Shown here: piece by piece, positions 22,972 to 22,972 of the stretch | Numbering within the stretch: position 1 is the first letter of the stretch | Layout of the letters: every line of letters begins with the position of its first letter | Assembly (NCBI GenBank): GCA_029059925.1 | Contig: JAIDVA010000093.1 | Coordinates: 1 to 22,972 of the forward strand | DNA from: Eubacterium sp. | Lineage (GTDB): Bacteria > Bacillota > Clostridia > Oscillospirales > Acutalibacteraceae | Direction: 5' to 3' | DNA length: 22,972 nucleotides | Translations under genes and position numbers: made by a program | The notes under the pieces: model-generated | The model's input: only the letters and a program-made list of their open reading frames with translations | What the model was told of the DNA's origin: nothing | Database searches by the model: none

Positions 22972-22972
22972 T

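Noticed and set aside
1..22972. tRNA, rRNA, riboswitch, transposase or phage genes
   Set aside because: None recognised on either strand; no CCA-ended cloverleaf, no known riboswitch core and no transposase or integrase motifs were seen.

Overview
The window looks like a chromosomal segment of a strictly anaerobic, low-to-moderate GC Firmicute, most likely a gut or rumen type Clostridia (Oscillospirales/Ruminococcaceae-like). This rests on the gene set (Ech-type energy-converting hydrogenase, rubrerythrin, fermentation enzymes), strong AGGAGG-type ribosome binding sites, AT-rich intergenic DNA with SigA-like promoters, and short intrinsic terminators. No tRNA, rRNA, CRISPR array, transposase or phage gene was seen.

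Left part (1-4090, plus strand): carbon metabolism. A glycerol kinase (glpK), an Ldh2-type malate/lactate dehydrogenase and an NAD(P)-malic enzyme follow one another. The ~90-nt gaps between them each carry a perfect hairpin, and a strong intrinsic terminator ends the block. The region 4091-4489 has no gene but is rich in repeats: a 49-nt inverted repeat, three GTTACAAA copies with a WalR-box-like pair, and an 11-bp direct repeat at exactly 60-bp spacing. It precedes a secreted CHAP-domain peptidoglycan hydrolase (4490-5134). A small XRE regulator follows on the minus strand; the two genes share a bidirectional terminator.

Middle (5637-13066): rlmB (23S rRNA 2'-O-methyltransferase), an 820-aa membrane protein and rubrerythrin (TTG start) form a plus-strand unit. 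By hand alignment the 820-aa protein is a catalytically degenerate P1B-type ATPase-like protein: eight membrane segments and recognisable N and P domains, but the DKTGT phosphorylation motif has become EAQDL and the A domain is shortened. It also has a ~270-residue charged N-terminal extension. This is the most unusual object in the window. A TauE/SafE permease lies on the minus strand. A plus-strand pair follows: a GPH/MelB-like sugar:cation symporter and a membrane-anchored 330-aa protein of unknown function.

Right part (13281-22928, minus strand): a tight ten-gene cluster, echABCDEF-hypFCDE, with gaps of 12 nt or less or 1-nt overlaps. The ech genes encode a membrane-bound group 4 [NiFe] hydrogenase that would couple reduced-ferredoxin oxidation and H2 evolution to ion pumping. 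The hyp genes make and insert the Fe(CN)2CO part of its active site. HypA, HypB and a maturation protease are not in the window. The large subunit EchE ends three residues after its last nickel-ligand cysteine, so no protease should be needed. EchF carries four [4Fe-4S] motifs, an apparent internal duplication.
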